DNA of 64,000 nt from Omphiscola glabra. Lineage: Eukaryota > Mollusca > Gastropoda > Lymnaeidae. The stretch covers positions 11,502,741-11,566,740 of the forward strand of contig OZ024807.1 of NCBI GenBank assembly GCA_964017045.1, in the 5' to 3' direction. Below, one piece after another: positions 47,641-64,000 of the stretch. The notes beneath the pieces were generated by a model that saw nothing but the letters and a program-made list of their open reading frames with translations, searched no databases and was not told the origin of the DNA. A program made the translations under genes and the position numbers. How positions within the stretch are numbered: position 1 is the first letter of the stretch; every line of letters begins with the position of its first letter.

Positions 47641-47652
47641 CCGTTGGCGTGT

Positions 47653-47775
47653 GAGAGTTGTCAAAAGTGGGAGAGTTGTCAAAAGTGGGAGAGTTGCCAA
47701 AAGTGGGAGAGTTGCCAAAAGTGGGAGAGCTGTCAAAAGTGGGAGAGTTGTCAAAAGTGGGAGAGTTGTCAAACA
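47653..47775. repeat. 18-bp minisatellite, about 7 units
   Basis: The unit GGGAGAGTTGTCAAAAGT, with TT/CC and GT/GC variants. The three overlapping ORFs across it are frame-preserving artefacts of an 18-bp unit. Confidence 0.93.
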
Positions 47776-48267
47776 ACATTTCCCGGGGTCAATCCTGCGG
47801 TTTTAACGCTAGACACATTTCTGGACAGCGTATACTAATATACCTTATTCAATATCTCACGCCATGTTGTAAATAATGGGATATACAGGCCACAACATAT
47901 TGGTCGGCACACAAAAAAAATCTGATACCTTCCGAGCCATAATAGCTACTCTGCCGAATTTTACGTCATTATTATATATCAGACTACATCATTTAAGTTA
48001 ATTAACGTAAACTTTTAGACGCGCCTTTTAGTAATTATTAAATATGCATCCGATCTTGTTTATCTTCCACATTCCTTGGCTTAAATATTCATATAGCATC
48101 GTTTACACGTTAGACTGTTATGTCTGGTAACATAATTTATTAGTTTCCCAGCGAACACAAGAATTTCAAGAGCAAAAAACAGTTCTCAAATATAGAAAAA
48201 TCGTTTTGAACTTTGCATATTTATCAACTTCAAAATTTAAAAAACGCAGGCATGAACCTTGAAAACG

Positions 48268-48390
48268 CACGACCACATCTCTTATAAACACTACCTCATC
48301 TCTGATACACACGACCACATCTCTTATTCACACGACCACATCTGTGATACACACGACCAGATCTCTTATATTCAAAACCACATCTCTTGC
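48268..48390. repeat. ~24-bp imperfect tandem repeat, about 5 units
   Basis: Repeats of ACACGACCACATCTCTTAT with GATACAC spacers. Confidence 0.85.
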
Positions 48391-49221
48391 AATTGACAAA
48401 TTATCAGACTGTTTGGTTGCAAAGCTAGGTGACTCCGTTGTGTTACAAACAGTTTGATATTTAGTTGCGCGTGTCTCCCTTTGTTAAACAGGCCAATTAG
48501 AAACACTACCTCGCATTTGATTATATAGTTACTAGCGATGTCATAGTTTAATCCTGTTGTTAGCAGCTGTTTACATCAATCAGTACTAAAATATGAAGCG
48601 CTTAACAAATTGGCACAACGTTTATATAGGTTTGGGGTAACTGTTCAATCTATATTTGTTTAAAAAAAAACAGACTCTATCAAATAACCGAGATATCGAC
48701 TTAATACCTGGTATGCAAACGTTCGAATACATGTAGTATTAACTTTTATAATCTCTAATCTACTAAAAAATCATTTCAAAATTACCCATTATTTCAATAA
48801 ATGTCTTGTGGGTACTAAACTCACTGCCCCTCTCCGACCCTGACACCAGGGGATACATGGTCACCAAGACGTCACAAGCTTGATGTGTCAAAGACGTCTT
48901 ATTGGGTTTTTAAGAGTGCCCGATGTCTTGTGGTACATGGGAGTACCAAACTCTTCATAGTTGTAAGACATTGTATTGTTTGCAGTACTCACGGTCGTCT
49001 GTGGATATGGTTCGTGGGATTTCTTGAAGATATCGTTTAGAGAAATGAACACAGGTAACTAAAACCGTAGCAAATTTATCAGGGACTTTTGTCATTAACT
49101 AAACTGTTTGCTATTTGAGTTAATTAATCTCATTACATATATTTTTTGCTTACGGTGAAACCTTTTTTTCTTTCTATTGTATTAATAACTATTAATCATT
49201 GAAGTGCAACTGTATGATTTA
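48391..49221. other. Intergenic DNA before the 46-bp satellite
   Basis: No gene or recognised element. Confidence 0.5.
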
Positions 49222-52185
49222 AGGCTGTGTGTCAGACTATTGTTTAAAGGCCGACATGTACGGTGTAGGACTGTCTGTTGGACTATTGTTTAAAGGCCAA
49301 CAAGTAGGGTGTAGGACTGTCTGTTGGACTATTGTTTAAAGGCCAACAAGTAGGGTGTAGGACTGTCTGTTGGACTATTGTTTAAAGGCCAACAAGTAGG
49401 GTGTAGGACTGTCTGTTGGACTATTGTTTAAAGGCCAACAAGTAGGGTGTAGGACTGTCTGTTGGACTATTGTTTAAAGGCCAACAAGTAGGGTGTAGGA
49501 CTGTCTGTTGGACTATTGTTTAAAGGCCGACATGTACGGTGTAGGACTGTCTGTTGGACTATTGTTTAAAGGCCAACAAGTAGGGTGTAGGACTGTCTGT
49601 TGGACTATTGTTTAAAGGCCGACATGTAGGGTGTAGGACTGTCTGTTGGACTATTGTTTAAAGGCCAACAAGTAGGGTGTAGGACTGTCTGTTGGACTAT
49701 TGTTTAAAGGCCGACATGTAGGGTGTAGGACTGTCTGTTGGACTATTGTTTAAAGGCCGACATGTAGGGTGTAGGACTGTCTGTTGGACTATTGTTTAAA
49801 GGCCGACAAGAAGGGTGTAGGACTGTCTGTTGGACTATTGTTTAAAGGCCGACAAGTAGGGTGTAGGACTGTCTGTTGGACTATTGTTTAAAGGCCGACA
49901 AGTAGGGTGTAGGACTGTCTGTTGGACTATTGTTTAAAGGCCGACAAGTAGGGTGTAGGACTGTCTGTTGGACTATTGTTTAAAAGCCGACAAGTAGGGT
50001 GTAGGACTGTCTGTTGGAGTATTGTTTAAAGGCCGACAAGTAGGGTGTAAGACTGTCTGTTGGACTATTGTTTAAAGGCCGACATGTAGGGTGTAGGACT
50101 GTCTGTTGGACTATTGTTTAAAGGCCAACAAGTAGGGTGTAGGACTGTCTGTTGGACTATTGTTTAAAGGCCGACATGTAGGGTGTAGGACTGTCTGTTG
50201 GACTATTGTTTAAAGGCCGACAAGTAGGGTGTAGGACTGTCTGTTGGACTATTGTTTAAAGGCCGACAAGTAGGGTGTAGGACTGTCTGTTGGACTATTG
50301 TTTAAAGGCCGACAAGTAGGGTGTAAGACTGTCTGTTGGACTATTGTTTAAAGGCCGACAAGTAGGGTGTAGGACTGTCTGTTGGACTATTGTTTAAAGG
50401 CCAACAAGTAGGGTGTAGGACAGTCTGTTGGACTATTGTTTAAAGGCCGACATGTAGGGTGTAGGACTGTCTGTTGGACTATTGTTTAAAGGCCGACAAG
50501 TAGGGTGTAGGACTGTCTGTTGGACTATTGTTTAAAGGCCAACAAGTAGGGTGTAGGACAGTCTGTTGGACTATTGTTTAAAGGCCGACAAGTAGGGTGT
50601 AGGACTGTCTGTTGGACTATTGTTTAAATGCCGACATGTACGGTGTAGGACTGTCTGTTTGACTATTGTTTAAAGGCCGACAAGTAGGGTGTAGGACAGT
50701 CTGTTGGACTATTGTTTAAAGGCCGACAAGTAGGGTGTAAGACTGTCTGTTGGACTATTGTTTAAAGGCCAACAAGTAGGGTGTAGGACTGTCTATTGGA
50801 CTATTGTATAAAGGCCAACAAGTAGGGTGTAAGACTGTCTGTTGGACTATTGTTTAAAGGCCAACAAGTAGGGTGTAAGACTGTCTGTTGGACTATTGTT
50901 TAAAGGCCGACAAGTAGGGTGTAAGACAGTCTGTTGGACTATTGTTTAAAGGCCGACAAGTAGGGTGTGGGACTGTCTGTTGGACTATTGTTTAAATGCC
51001 GACATGTACGGTGTAGGACTGTCTGTTTGACTATTGTTTAAAGGCCGACAAGTAGGGTGTAGGACTGTCTGTTTGACTATTGTTTAAAGGCCAACAAGTT
51101 GGGTGTAAGACTGTCTGTTGGACTATTGTTTAAAGGCCAACAAGTAGGGTGTAAGACTGTCTGTTGGACTATTGTTTAAAGGCCGACAAGTAGGGTGTAA
51201 GACTGTCTGTTGGACTATTGTTTAAAGGCCGACAAGTTGGGTGTAAGACTGTCTGTTGGACTATTGTTTAAAGGCCGACAAGTTGGGTGTAGGACTGTCT
51301 GTTGGACTATTGTTTAAAGGCCGACAAGTAGGGTGTAGGACTGTCTGTTGGACTATTGTTTAAAGGCCGACAAGTTGGGTGTAGGACTGTCTGTTGGACT
51401 ATTGTTTAAAGGCCAACAAGTAGGGTGTAAGACTGTCTGTTGGACTATTGTTTAAAGGCCGACAAATAGGGTGTAGGACTTCTATAGGACTATTGTTTAA
51501 AGGCCGACAAGTAGGGTGTACGACTGTCTGTTGGACTATTGTTTAAAGGCCGACAAGTTGAGTGTAAGACTGTCTGTTGGACTATTGTTTAAAGGCCGAC
51601 AAGTTGGGTGTAGGACTGTCTGTTGGACTATTGTTTAAAGGCCGACAAGTTGGTGGTAGGACTGTCTGTTGGACTTATGTTTAAAGGCCGACAAGTTGGG
51701 TGTAGGACTGTCTGTTGGACTATTGTTTAAAGGCCAACAAGTAGGGTGTAAGACTGTCTGTTGGACTATTGTTTAAAGGCCGACAAGTAGGGTGTAGGAC
51801 TTCTATAGGACTATTGTTTAAAGGCCGACAAGTAGGGTGTAAGACTGTCTGTTGGACTATTGTTTAAAGGCCGACAAGTAGGGTGTAGGACTTCTATAGG
51901 ACTATTGTTTAAAGGCCGACAAGTAGGGTGTAGGACTGTCTGTAGGACTATTGTTTAAAGGCCGACATGTAGGGTCTAGGACTGTCTGTAGGACTATTGT
52001 TTAAAGGCCAACAAGTAGGGTGTAGGACTGTCTGTTGGACTATTGTTTAAAGGCCAACAAGTAGGGTGTAGGACTTCTATAGGACTATTGTTTAAAGGCT
52101 GACAAGTAGGGTGTAGGACTGTCTGTAGGACTATTCTTTTGAGGCCGACAAGTAGGGTATAAGAATGTCTGTAGGAATTTTTTTT
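49222..52185. repeat. 46-bp satellite array, about 64 units
   Basis: The 46-bp unit reads GACTGTCTGTTGGACTATTG, TTTAAAGGCCGACAAGTAGG, GTGTAG. Variants include CCAACAAG, CGACATG, TAAGAC and, towards the right end, a shortened GGACTTCTATAGGAC form that recurs at intervals and hints at a higher-order arrangement. Units become more diverged after about 51,470. No ORF crosses the array. Confidence 0.97.
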
Positions 52186-52319
52186 TATAGGTAGGCATGT
52201 ATGACTGTTACTTCTTGTGGAAAAAAATTGGACAACCTTAATAAGGAATATATGTTAAAGAAGGACGCTAAAAAATACAACCACTATTTTTACTTTAAAT
52301 ATCAATATCTTTAAAGTTG

Positions 52320-52492
52320 CAGTGGCGTAGTGAGGGGGAGCAAGGGGGGCATCACGCCCCTGGCGCTACTCACAAAGGAGCGCCAAATGGTATATTTTAC
52401 ATATAATATTGTATGGTTTACGAATATGGGGGGGGGGGGGGCGTTAAAAAGGTATTGTGCCCCGGGCGCGAGTTAAGATCGCTACGCCACTG
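52320..52492. mobile_element. hAT-type MITE, copy 2 (173 bp)
   Basis: Nearly the same sequence as 320-502, starting CAGTGGCGTAG and ending CTACGCCACTG. It is flanked by a perfect 8-bp direct repeat TAAAGTTG at 52,312-52,319 and 52,493-52,500. The high similarity of the two copies suggests recent movement. Confidence 0.9.
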
Positions 52493-52500
52493 TAAAGTTG

Positions 52501-53748
52501 ATATAGTTATCTTGGCTAATCTCACATACGGTGTCTTGATTGCTATCTCCAGAAAAAGACAAGCAGTTTTATCTAAGTACAAGATTGACGCCCTATTTGT
52601 GTGTCCACACCTTGTACATAAATACATCACAGCAGTGTCACCTTTAAAAAAGTACTTTCAAATCGAAATAACTATTTTATGCTGCAACGTTGTTAAAAGA
52701 AAAAGAGGATCTTTTTTTTATTCAAACATAGAAACAAAACAAACTTAAAATATGAATTCAATAAATAATACGTTCAAAAACATGCAACATTTAAAAAAAA
52801 TATATATATAAAATCCAATTTTCAAAAGACATAACAATTTTGTTCCTTGTTTTTAAGCAGAGTATGTTATATTATATTTGAATCCCCTTTATCTATGCAA
52901 TATTAAATTATTATTTCTTAATTAGATTTTTTAATATATATATATATATATTAAATAAGTGAAATTATATAATGCAACTGAGTTACCAAGTCATGTAGAC
53001 GGTAATCAAAAATAAGTATTCTTGGAAAACGATTAATCTATTTCAGAAATTTCAAACACAAGCACTTGAACTAAAAGTGACACTTGTCATCATCCATGAC
53101 TTTACCGATTCAAACGTTCACAGTGTTTGATTGTAGACACAATATACATATCTTCCATACAAAATCGGTACATTTAACAATAGTTTTTTGTGTGTGTTTT
53201 TTTAAATTAGATCTGAAGTTCAAATACAATATGCGATTATATTTGACACAGTTTTAAACCACTAAACGCCCAGGGGCTTATCAAAGGGGGCTGGTAGGGG
53301 CGGTCATCCCATGATGGCACTATTATTTTCCAATTACACTGATAAGCGGAAATTTCGGCTAAAGGCAAACCTTTAATATTTTTATTAAAATGGGGTGGAG
53401 GGAGGAAGACGGCAAAAATAATGGCACGGACGCAAGCCCCAACTGCGCCACTGTAAACGCTATAAACAAAAACTCAGTGTTCAACACCACATGGTTCAGC
53501 TTTGTTTCGTTCACATAAGCTCGTCCATAATCTCCTATTTTTATGCACTATTCGCTTAAATTTTATAAAGTTGACGTTTACATCGAAAGGAATGACATTG
53601 TTTTAAATAAAACATGTTGTTTTATATCAATTTTTTTTAATGATTGGTTTATTCTGTTAAAATATGAATTGGTTTAAATACACGTCTCTATCACAAGTTC
53701 TTTTTTAAACATGACTCAGCCTCACAGTAATTTACTAACTGGCTCGGC
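52501..53748. other. AT-rich intergenic DNA
   Basis: No gene seen. CAACTGCGCCACTG near 53,440 resembles an eroded hAT terminus, without a partner end. Confidence 0.5.
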
Positions 53749-54163
<415 letters not shown>

Positions 54164-54488
54164 TATATAACAAATAAGTTGGTACAAACTTGACTTGATC
54201 ACTTTTAATCAATAGATTTCCGAACAAAGTTCTGAAAGTCATAATTGCTATTTAAACGAACAAGCGCTTCCTCAGCTTCTTCTAGCCAATAACAATGCAA
54301 TTATTGTGATGGCGTTGTTAGTACAGGGGCTCTCAAATGGTGATCTGCGCCTCACTAAAACATGCTAAAAACGTAGGCTTCAAATTAAATTATAACATTT
54401 AATGCATTAAGTGTTTAGAGAGGAATTTCACAATTTATTTAGCAATGCATACAAAAAGCCGATTACAGGCTTTCTGGCGTGTTTAGGG

Positions 54489-54590
54489 AATACCATCTTC
54501 TTCTTCTAAATATTAAGGCCCCAAGATCAATATATTGATCACTCCGGCTCCTTACTGTTCTCACCTTGAAGTACACAGATTCCCTGTGCT
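54489..54590 (-). mobile_element. LINE 3' tail, same family as the 18-kb copy
   Basis: The reverse complement reads GGAGCCGGAGTGATCAATAT, GGGGCCTTAATATTTAGAAG and then GAAGAAG, matching the 3' end at 18,449-18,500. Only the extreme 3' end survives. Confidence 0.65.
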
Positions 54591-54599
54591 TCGTGAGTA

Positions 54600-55584
54600 A
54601 AACAAAGTCACGTGACAATACTGGCCTAAAGATTCTTATGAACTTATTTATGTGTGTTATTTTTGTTAAGACACATAATTTATTTTATATGTGTTATACT
54701 ATGCATCAAAATTTAAAGAAAACGTATTCTGCAAACATTAGAAGCTATTTCATTATTCTTCAATATCTTTAAAACCAACGCATCAAAAAAGTAGCTCGAA
54801 TTCGCCACTTTGGGAACTATCGAATTTTTAAAAATAACCAGTTCCTAGTATAAACCTATATTCAAAGTTCACTGGGAAGCATACGACATTCAGCTCAATT
54901 ATAAGCTAAGAAATTCAATGTTAACAACTGAACCATTCAAATGTTTCTTAGAAAAAAAAATTCTGATAAAACTATGCTTTTTAAAAAATTCCTTTAATCT
55001 AATCTTAGTCCACATAGATATATATATATGAGAAAATATATTTTCTTTCAAATTATGTGGACAATATTGAAGACTTTGAAAGAAATGAAAATGAAGGTAA
55101 ATATCATATTATCTATGCATATATAATAACGTAGTGATAATTGACATTGTGAATGGATTCCAAACCTTAGCTTAAGTAAGGCGAACAATACTGTACATGA
55201 TTGCTTCGTATGCAACACTGCACTGAAAATCAAACCTATCAGGTCCACGAGCTTATTTCAGTTACAAGATACTGCACCAGAAAACGAAAGAAGAACAATG
55301 AGAAAGAAGATCCTTATGTTAAACAAATTGTTTATGCATTATTTTTCGATTTCTCTTCATATATACTACAACGCCTCAGCTATGTCCGTCTTTGTATCTG
55401 AATATATGTAGTTTAGTTCCCTGTAGCTACGTCCTAAGTGTATTGCATATCGTTAGAATATTTGCTTCAATAGGAATATTCAGTGGAACATGAAGTAATT
55501 CGTTCAAGGCCACACGAAAAAAAAAAAAAAAAAAACTATCAGTTGTTGACCAAACTGCAAGTCCCATTAAAAAAACAGTCTTAC
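54600..55584. other. Intergenic DNA
   Basis: AT-rich; no gene seen. CAGGGGCTCTCAAATGG at about 54,323, upstream of this stretch, is a lone hAT-like end. Confidence 0.45.
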
Positions 55585-55947
55585 ATCGTTAGCTGTGAAC
55601 CCACGCTTTACTCTCCCATCATTAGCTGTGAACCCACGCTTTACTCTCACATCATTAGCTGTGAACCCACGCTTTACTCTCACATCATTAGCTGTGAACC
55701 CACGCTTTACTCTCCCATCATTAGCTGTGAACCCACACTTTACTCTCCCATCATTAGCTGTGAACCCACACTTTACTCTCCCATCATTAGCTGTGAACCC
55801 ACACTTTACTCTCCCATCATTAGCTGTGAACCCACGCTTTACTCTCTCATCATTAGCTGTGAACCCACGCTTTACTCTCCCATCATTAGCTGTGAACCCA
55901 CGCTTTACTCTCCCATCATTAGCTGTGAACCCACACTTTACTCTCCC
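55585..55947. repeat. 33-bp tandem repeat, 11 units
   Basis: The unit contains AGCTGTGAACCCACGCTTTA and CTCTCCCATCATT. The 33-bp length keeps several frames open on both strands (11-residue repeats such as SCEPTLYSPII), but there is no start context, splice structure or composition to support coding. Confidence 0.95.
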
Positions 55948-56214
55948 CAAGACCTAATGATAGGGACCAGGTCCACTTTTATTGTTAGTCGATGCCTCGT
56001 AGACAGACGTTCCACGATGCGGCATCAGCACAGAAGACACTTAAATTGATATAAGGTATGCATTGTACTTGTATTGGTATAATAATCCAGTTTTTTTTCC
56101 GAGACAAATTTTACAATAAGAATGAACGCTGAACAAAATAGTTGTTGAATTACTAAATATGATTGGGAATAAGAAAATAAAAAGCCACCACGGATCATTT
56201 AATCAATTAATTTA

Positions 56215-56620
56215 TTCAGCTTTATTGTGTTCCTGTGAGTGAACGCATTAACCACAAAATTGTGTCCCTGGCATACAGCTGCATATATGGCTCTGCACCG
56301 GAATATCTTAAATAACTGATTCATAAACATGTATCCTTAAAGAACCTGCGGTCTTCATCACACTTACTGAAAATTCCCAGTGTGGATAAACATACACAAA
56401 AAAAAACTCACGGAGTGAGCTCTTTTGAAGCGGTATATTATGGAATTGTTTTCCTAAATCTTTGAGGGGTGCCTAAAAGTATACAGATTCATTTAAGAAA
56501 CATTTAAAGACTTTTTTGTTTAAACAGATTTCAGAAAACCAGAGCGTAGTGAACATGCTAAAGTAGCATGGATACCAGCGCTATAGAAATATCCAATCAA
56601 TTCAGAGGAAAGTGATGAAT
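56215..56620 (+). mobile_element. LINE 3' fragment (RT C-terminal tail)
   Basis: Frame-broken plus-strand coding: CIYGSAPEYL, HKHVSLKNLRSSSHLLKIPS, THGVSSFEAVYYG, then a decayed WNSLP/FKKHLK tail, ending in HGYQRY-like sequence near 56,570. It belongs to the same family as the minus-strand copy at 1-575. It ends about 110 bp before the cathepsin start codon, so it may overlap that gene's promoter region. Confidence 0.8.
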
Positions 56621-56728
56621 CATATCAATTCAAACTAATATCAACCCACACCCGCTTTTTTTTTAATCTACAAAGAAAATGCGAACTACATTTGGAGTTC
56701 GTCTAAAAGCCAATGTAAATAAATGTAG

Positions 56729-61852
<5,124 letters not shown>

Positions 61853-64000
61853 CTACAATCGTCGCTGGTTGTTGAACTAAATCATTCAACGTCTAATAAC
61901 TGATGAAATAGTCAGTTAGTAATAGGCAATAACAGAAATTATTTTTTTATATCTGCTTGTCTGGATTTTAACAACATTATCTGACGTTTGCAAAGTGAAA
62001 TAAGATTACTGCAGATAAAGTTTATGAATCTCTAAATCACAGCAAGAGTCAGGTGGCCACGGTTACAACACTTTAGGGGCACGTAGACCTTTTTTCTTTT
62101 CTTTAAATGGATTGCACAAGAAACAATGCGATAAATGCAAGCCTCGACTATTTAACGGCTTAACTCTAAGTTCCATGATCATATAAGGCTGTCGTAAGCC
62201 TAATCCAAAATCTTAATTATTGACCACCGTCGCCTGTGCTTGTGTTCTATCTTGCTGCTGCTGCTGCTGTATTTTTTTCAACAACAAAAAACTATTGCGC
62301 AATATAATACATTTGGGTTCATAAAAAGTTAATTTAAAATTTTTCTGATTTTTACTTAATTTGTCCATAATATTTGCACTCTGCATTATTTATTTTTTTC
62401 AGATTTTTACTTAATTTGTCCATAATATTTGCACTCTGCATTATTTTTTTTATTCAAATAACAACTTACTTAAAATCATGCATACGAAAAAATTCAACAA
62501 CTTCAAAAACGTACGGACTTAAAATTTCAACGTAATGGATTCACAACCAAATTTTAAAATATTTTTGTCCAAGCATTTTTCACATCTTAGATCCAGAATA
62601 CGGATGTTATTTACGAAATTAAGTTATATTTTTAGCTCCAGCTAGAATGATTCCCACCCACCCGCCTCTTTTTTTAAAAATGTTGCCTTTAGATGTGACG
62701 CCATTGTAAAGAATTGTGATTTTATCATGTTAATGTCAAAGGTATATTTAAAAAAAAAATTACTACAGAATGAAGCTTGACTTCGATTACGTAGTTTAAA
62801 AAAAAAAAAGATTTGTCATGTGAGTGACGCATTTCTAAGAAATTAACTGAAATATTCCTAACCACTGACTTCCCCGGATATACATCGTAAACGGCATAAG
62901 AATATGTCTCTATAGAAGTCGTTAAGTTAACTCTTGCGCACTAAGTCAGCGTTTACCGAAAAAACTGAGTCAGTTGTGCTTTACCGAAATTATTTTTTTT
63001 TTCCCGAAAGACTGCGTCAGTTATGTATTCACGAAAAAGTCAGTGTTTTGAGCAATTATTCTATACCGTGCTGATACATTTTTCCCACGTATTCTTTTTC
63101 AGTCAGACAATGGGCAAGTAAGCAATTGAAACTATCCCAATTTAAAACAAAATTGATTAAAATCAGAAAATATAAAATGTTCTTAGCTAATGGAAATAAA
63201 AGGAAAAAAAAACGGGAATGTGTTTTAAATACGTAGCCTATGTTTTTTTTTTTTTAATTTTAAATTCTTTGTCTCAGAGTTTTCTTTTTATTTATCTCTC
63301 TAATTTGTCTGCAGATAATAGATATATGTTCAGAATGATTGTAGTTATTATGGTCTATATTTATTGAGCAAAAAAGCATCACTAAAAATGTTACCTCCAA
63401 TCAAAAAGACTGAGTTATGTTAAAAAATGGCTAATTTGTTTTGTATTAACCAAAGAAAGCTTTTTAAATTTAATTTTAATATTAAGTAAACTTTAGTTTA
63501 CCTTTTACTTCAGGGTTAAATATAGAAGTAAATACATATAAGTACGTTTTAAACAATTTCGTTTCGGCGAATAGTTAGATATGTGTTCCTATCCTACTCA
63601 CGATTTCTGTGTTTTCGCTTTGTAACCTGGCTGTGTTACACCCCGAAATTGTATTTATGTTAGATGTGTTTTCACTTATATTATTCATTATTTCAATTGC
63701 ATGCAATAAACAAAACTGAGATGATTCAAAATATCTACACTCGTTCGGCTGTCCATATCGGGGAATCAAAACAAACCATTAGCATCGGTATGTGTAGATA
63801 AGTGTTGTTAATATGTTTCAGATCGTTGACTTATGTTAATACAAACTGAAAATAGTAAATTATCATTTGTTCCATATTAACCAGGGAAACATTTTCTTGA
63901 CTTTCCGGCGTTTTTTCCCCTTCTAACTTACTTCTTTCAAATTTGAACATAAAACAGAAATTTACAATTTTTAACTATTTTAAAAAAAAACTCTGTGTGC
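61853..64000. other. AT-rich intergenic DNA downstream of the cathepsin gene
   Basis: No gene seen to the window end. 62,347-62,455 is a tandem duplication of about 55 bp; both copies contain TTTTTACTTAATTTGTCCAT and TTTGCACTCTGCATTATT. A CTG run lies near 62,252. No clear AATAAA occurs within about 1 kb of the cathepsin stop. Confidence 0.6.

Noticed and set aside
49222..52185. CRISPR-like array
   Set aside because: The units are contiguous, with no unique spacers, and the DNA is eukaryotic; it is a satellite.
55585..55947. CRISPR-like 33-bp repeats
   Set aside because: The units follow one another without spacers.

Overview
The window is AT-rich, repeat-laden animal nuclear DNA with spliced genes. 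Small exons are separated by long introns with GT-AG boundaries, and there are many satellites and microsatellites, several LINE families and hAT/Harbinger-type MITEs. Nothing looks bacterial: no operons, no CRISPR, no Shine-Dalgarno-led ORFs. The repeat landscape and the gene types suggest an invertebrate, most likely a mollusc and perhaps a gastropod. That assignment is an inference, since no marker gene fixes it.

Three spliced protein-coding genes can be supported, all on the plus strand. (1) About 19.6-30.5 kb: a single-pass transmembrane receptor with a signal peptide, Ig-like extracellular exons rich in Cys and N-glycosylation sites, a transmembrane exon, and a long cytoplasmic tail with several tyrosine motifs. 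Nearly all exons are phase 1-1. (2) 42.4-44.9 kb: a three-exon trypsin-like serine protease-fold protein with an apparent His/Asp/Ser triad and no signal peptide. (3) 56.7-61.9 kb: a six-exon cathepsin L-type cysteine protease with signal peptide, ERFNIN propeptide and intact Gln/Cys/His/Asn residues, plus an unusual 24-residue C-terminal extension. A possible terminal exon of an unknown minus-strand gene lies at 17.5-17.8 kb.

The rest is mostly repeats. 0-4.5 kb: a LINE 3' end whose terminus is tandemly amplified, a hAT MITE with a perfect 8-bp target duplication, a 67-bp satellite, a LINE reverse transcriptase split by a GC-rich insertion, and a 16-bp minisatellite. 5.8-15.4 kb: LINE tails, a decayed hAT element with a recognisable transposase C-terminus, a CpG-dense 40-bp satellite and an RTE-like LINE remnant. 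16.2 kb: a fold-back MITE. 18 kb: a minisatellite split by a LINE. 35.9-38.7 kb: two minus-strand LINE remnants. 49.2-52.2 kb: a 46-bp satellite of roughly 64 units, followed by a second copy of the hAT MITE. 53.7-54.2 kb: a 415-bp GATA run. The second cathepsin intron holds inverted relatives of the 46-bp satellite and a 5'-truncated LINE with a 13-bp target duplication.

The three genes do not form an obvious pathway. A glycosylated Ig-like surface receptor next to two protease genes would fit a defence-related neighbourhood, but nothing in the sequence proves a functional link. Exon models were built by hand from splice signals and reading phase and have not been tested against transcripts.
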